Source: Chryseobacterium daecheongense (GTDB lineage Bacteria > Bacteroidota > Bacteroidia > Flavobacteriales > Weeksellaceae). Taken from it: 64,000 nt of DNA. Every line of letters begins with the position of its first letter. The first letter of the stretch is position 1. The translations under genes were made by a program, and so were the position numbers. The stretch covers positions 2,046,001-2,110,000 of the forward strand of contig CP115858.1 of the NCBI GenBank assembly GCA_027920525.1, in the 5' to 3' direction. Below, piece after piece: positions 61,306 to 64,000 of the stretch. The notes under the pieces are model-generated. The model saw only the letters and a list, made by a program, of their open reading frames with translations, did not search any database and was not told the DNA's origin.

Positions 61306-62880
61306 CTAAATAAAAGGATACGCTTTCAAAGTGAGGAATTCTTCAAATTTTTCTGAGAAGATCAATTCGTTAAAAAGCTCTTTAGCCAGATTAAATTTCC
61401 CGTTTTTAAAGCGCTCTTCACCTACATATTTTTCAATGGTATCCATCTCTTCTCTTTCCCACTGAAGAACCATTTCTCTGGTAAGAATCCGGTCATCAAT
61501 TAAAACAGCCTCATTCTTCAGCCATTGCCAGATCTGTGTCCGTGAAATTTCTGCGGTAGCTGCATCCTCCATAAGATTATAAATAGCCGCTGCACCTATA
61601 CCCATCAACCAACTTTCGAGATAAAGAATTCCTACATTAATATTTTTACGAACACCTCTTTCACTAATCTCTCCCTTAGGAATTTCCAGCAGATCACTTT
61701 CCTTGATTTGATAATCCACTTTCTTGTCAATTTGGTTTTTTGAAGGCATATATTCGTCAAAAATATCTTTAGCCAAAGAAACCAAAGCAGGATGGGCTAC
61801 CCAGGTGCCATCATGCCCATTTTTTACTTCACGCTCCTTATCTGCTTTTACTTTTTCAAAGGCAATATGATTCGCCTGATCATCATTTTTTATAGGAATC
61901 TGAGCAGCCATTCCTCCGATGGCATGTACATTTCGTTTGTGGCAAATTTCAATCACCCTTTTAGAATAGGCAGTCATAAAGGGGGAGGTCATAGTTACCT
62001 GATCACGATCCGGTATTATAAATTCAGGAAGGTTTCTGAATTTTTTAATAAATGAGAAAATATAATCCCATCGTCCGCAGTTCAATCCTGCGCTGTGTTC
62101 TTTTAGTTCGTATAAAATTTCATCGATCTGAAACGATGCGGTGATCGTCTCTATTAAAACCGTAGCCTTAATCGTACCTCTTGGAATCTGAAGGTAATTT
62201 TGGGCAAAATCAAAAACTTCATTCCACCATCTGGCTTCTTTATAGTGTTCCAGTTTGGGAAGATAAAAGTAAGGACCACTCCCCTTTTCAAGAAGCCTTT
62301 GTGCATTCCTGAAAAAATAAATCCCAAAATCAACCAATGAACCGGAAGCCTCTTCACCATTGATCTCGATATGCTTTTCATGAAGATGTAATCCTCTTGG
62401 ACGAACCAGTAATACGGCGGTCTTTTCCTGCAATTGATATGCTTTCCCTTCTCGGGTTTTAAAATCTATACTTCTGCTAATAGCATCTGAAAGATTAATC
62501 TGCCCTTCCATGCAGTTTTTCCATGTAGGAGCATTGCTGTCCTCGAAATCTGCCATAAATGTGGATGCTCCAGAATTAAGCGCATTGATGATCATTTTAC
62601 GATCTACCGGACCCGTAATTTCAACTCTCCGGTCAAGTAAATCTTCAGGCAATGGCGAACATACCCAATCTCCATTTCTTATTTCTTCTGTCTGAGGTAA
62701 AAACCTGGGAAGATTTCTGCGATCAAAATCAAGCTGAGTTTCTTTTCTTTCTTCTAAAAGATCAAGCCTTTTAGCATTAAAGTTCTGGTGAAGTTCAATC
62801 AGAAACTCTATCAATTCGGGATTGAAAATCTCTTCAAACTGGCTTTGAGCCTTTATTCTTAATTGGGTGGTTGTTTCCAT
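61306..62880 (-). CDS. aceB: Malate synthase A
   Basis: The protein has 524 residues. It condenses glyoxylate and acetyl-CoA to malate. The blocks GASTFMADFEDSNAPTWKN, RPRGLHLHEKHIEINGE and GTIKATVLIETITASFQIDEILYELKEHSAGLNCGRWDYIFS hold the metal and acetyl-CoA site, and the C-terminal region matches the malate synthase A subclass. The length is typical. It is divergent from the RamB-like regulator, with a perfect 22-bp palindrome between them. Its -7 box is at 62909-62916. Confidence 0.96.
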   Translation of the reverse strand: METTTQLRIKAQSQFEEIFNPELIEFLIELHQNFNAKRLDLLEERKETQLDFDRRNLPRFLPQTEEIRNGDWVCSPLPEDLLDRRVEITGPVDRKMIINALNSGASTFMADFEDSNAPTWKNCMEGQINLSDAISRSIDFKTREGKAYQLQEKTAVLLVRPRGLHLHEKHIEINGEEASGSLVDFGIYFFRNAQRLLEKGSGPYFYLPKLEHYKEARWWNEVFDFAQNYLQIPRGTIKATVLIETITASFQIDEILYELKEHSAGLNCGRWDYIFSFIKKFRNLPEFIIPDRDQVTMTSPFMTAYSKRVIEICHKRNVHAIGGMAAQIPIKNDDQANHIAFEKVKADKEREVKNGHDGTWVAHPALVSLAKDIFDEYMPSKNQIDKKVDYQIKESDLLEIPKGEISERGVRKNINVGILYLESWLMGIGAAAIYNLMEDAATAEISRTQIWQWLKNEAVLIDDRILTREMVLQWEREEMDTIEKYVGEERFKNGKFNLAKELFNELIFSEKFEEFLTLKAYPFI

Positions 62881-62908
62881 AACTCATTGATTTTGTGATT
62901 TGATATTA

Positions 62909-62916
62909 CAAACATA
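62909..62916 (-). promoter_or_regulatory. -7 box of aceB
   Basis: TATGTTTG on the minus strand matches TAnnTTTG and is 28 nt from the aceB ATG. The palindrome at 62932-62953 covers the expected -33 region. Confidence 0.65.
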
Positions 62917-62931
62917 AATAAAAATTTTCAC

Positions 62932-62953
62932 AATTAGCGAACGTTCGCTAATT
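62932..62953. promoter_or_regulatory. Perfect 22-bp palindrome, likely operator of aceB and the divergent regulator
   Basis: Arms aattagcgaac (62932-62942) and gttcgctaatt (62943-62953) are exact reverse complements with no spacer. It overlaps the aceB -33 region, so a bound regulator could block or recruit RNA polymerase there. A related weaker site tgcga-N4-tcgca lies at 62971-62984, upstream of the regulator's -7 box. Confidence 0.75.
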
Positions 62954-62970
62954 ATTTTTAAAAATTATTA

Positions 62971-62984
62971 TGCGAATAATCGCA
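62971..62984. promoter_or_regulatory. Second, weaker inverted repeat near the regulator promoter
   Basis: tgcga (62971-62975) and tcgca (62980-62984) are separated by 4 nt. The half site GCGA is shared with the main palindrome, so the same regulator may bind both. Confidence 0.5.
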
Positions 62985-62994
62985 ATCAAATATC

Positions 62995-63002
62995 TATATT
63001 TG
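62995..63002 (+). promoter_or_regulatory. -7 box of the RamB-like regulator, leaderless layout
   Basis: TATATTTG matches TAnnTTTG and ends 4 nt before the ATG at 63007. Confidence 0.55.
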
Positions 63003-63006
63003 AGTA

Positions 63007-64000
63007 ATGAATGCAGAAAGTGATTTTATTAAAACGGTTTTCGGTCTTAAACTGAAGCAGCTGAGACAAAAGAAAAATTGGTCTCTGCAGGACCTTGCCG
63101 TAAAAACAGGGTTATCAAAATCTTACCTCAACGAAATTGAGAACGGAAAAAAATACCCCAAGCACGATAAGATTATCCAGCTTTCCGAATCTCTGAACTG
63201 CACATTCGATGATCTGGTTTCTACGAAACTAGACAAAAGCCTGGCTCCGTTTAATGAAATTTTACAATCGGATTTTTTTAAAGAAGTTCCCCTGGACCTT
63301 TTCGGAATAAATAAAAATAACCTCATCAGCATCATCAGTGATGCCCCCAAAAAGGTCACCGCCTTTATCAATGCACTGATTGAAATATCTCAAAACTACA
63401 ATCTGGGAAAAGAGCGTTTTTATTTTGCCGTATTGCGATCCTTCCAGGAACTTTATGATAATTATTTTCCTGATATCGAAGAAAAAGTTTTATCCTTTGC
63501 TCAGGAGCATTGTTTAGAGTTCAGTAAAAATCTGGATCCGGATATTTTACAAAATATCCTCAATGAAAAATTCAATTACACGATTCAATCCAAAGATTTC
63601 GAACCTTTTGGAACATCCGTGCATCTCCGTTCATTATTTATTCCTGAAAAAAAACTTTTACTGCTCAACAGCAAATTAGAAAAAGACCAGAAGACATTTA
63701 TTCTCGCTAAAGAAATTGGTTTTAATGTTCTTGAATTAAAAAACCGCCCCAACACCTACTCATGGCTGGATTTTGGAAGCTTCGAGGAAATCCTGAACAA
63801 TTTCTATGCGTCCTATTTCGCCGGCGCACTATTGATTTCGAAAGAGCAGATTATAGAAAATACTTCTGACTTCTTTTTACAAAATAGCTGGAAACCCAAA
63901 AGCTTCATCCATCTCATTGAAAGCTTTACGAATTCTCCGGAAACATTTTATTACAGGCTGACTAATGTCCTGTCTTCAGAATTAGGAATAAAAGATTTGT
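63007..64000 (+). CDS. XRE family regulator with ImmA/IrrE-like sensor domain (RamB/ScfR type), partial
   Basis: The N-terminal helix-turn-helix is LKQLRQKKNWSLQDLAVKTG, then LSKSYLNEIENGKKYPKHDKI (residues about 15-55). The rest (about 270 residues visible) follows the ImmA/IrrE-like sensor of short-chain fatty-acyl regulators such as RamB and MccR. It runs off the right edge (the frame is open to base 64000), so the gene is incomplete here. It is divergent from aceB with the palindromes between, so it probably controls the glyoxylate genes in response to an acyl-CoA. That role is inferred from gene position and family. Confidence 0.8.
   Translation, partial: MNAESDFIKTVFGLKLKQLRQKKNWSLQDLAVKTGLSKSYLNEIENGKKYPKHDKIIQLSESLNCTFDDLVSTKLDKSLAPFNEILQSDFFKEVPLDLFGINKNNLISIISDAPKKVTAFINALIEISQNYNLGKERFYFAVLRSFQELYDNYFPDIEEKVLSFAQEHCLEFSKNLDPDILQNILNEKFNYTIQSKDFEPFGTSVHLRSLFIPEKKLLLLNSKLEKDQKTFILAKEIGFNVLELKNRPNTYSWLDFGSFEEILNNFYASYFAGALLISKEQIIENTSDFFLQNSWKPKSFIHLIESFTNSPETFYYRLTNVLSSELGIKDL

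Overview
The window is a piece of a Bacteroidota chromosome, most likely a Chryseobacterium-like member of the Flavobacteriia (Weeksellaceae). The evidence is the low GC content, the absence of Shine-Dalgarno sequences, many promoters of the Bacteroidota form TTG-N19..21-TAnnTTTG, and lineage-typical genes: outer-membrane beta-barrel/TonB receptors with a carboxypeptidase-regulatory N-terminal domain, DUF6341/DUF6427 membrane proteins, an OstA-like LptA protein, a detached pdhB, and a START-like protein beside a class IV aminotransferase. No tRNA, rRNA, insertion sequence, CRISPR array or prophage was seen.

Layout. 0-8 kb: a GreA-like factor, an SRPBCC protein, an M3 peptidase, a methyltransferase, a secreted RCC1-like protein followed by two single-module relatives, a serine hydrolase and a Pmp3-type peptide. 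8-16 kb: an AraC regulator divergent from a secreted flavodoxin-RidA fusion and a DapB-like paralogue, then a TlpA-like protein, an unknown protein and an outer-membrane barrel. 16-20.5 kb: TetR and AraC regulators, a quinone reductase, and tyrS with a leader peptide and attenuator. 20.5-33.6 kb: two TerD proteins, panD with a flippase-like membrane protein, HU, pdxH, YqgE, a degenerate class IV aminotransferase with a START-like protein, a class III aminotransferase, OstA-like, Fur, KUP and pdhB. 33.7-43.5 kb: an LTA-synthase-like sulfatase divergent from pssA, an exonuclease, a DUF2007 protein, an FAH protein, UspA, DUF6341/6427, DUF3109, a secreted LolA-like protein and trigger factor. 43.5-54.5 kb: a lipoprotein/TonB receptor/His-Cys-rich protein cluster, an ABC-F ATPase, a DUF2235 protein without its nucleophile, an operon ending in a two-component system, and a DUF5715 protein. 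54.6-64 kb: aqpZ, a nuclease-like protein, a LuxE-like protein, lpxH, queD, a thioesterase, a Skp/OmpH protein, and the glyoxylate shunt genes aceB and aceA divergent from a RamB-like regulator that runs off the window.

The strongest unusual signal is upstream of tyrS (18554-18720). A 32-residue ORF with three consecutive Tyr codons overlaps a three-way set of pairing segments that ends in an intrinsic terminator. This is the layout of ribosome-mediated transcription attenuation. Other signals are: two families whose catalytic residues are gone (class IV aminotransferase, DUF2235), a DapB paralogue without the first His of its signature, a flavodoxin-RidA fusion, a likely ATT start codon in a histidine kinase, perfect palindromic operators at tetR and at aceB, and at least eight genes whose ATG sits 3-5 nt after the -7 box, which predicts leaderless mRNAs.
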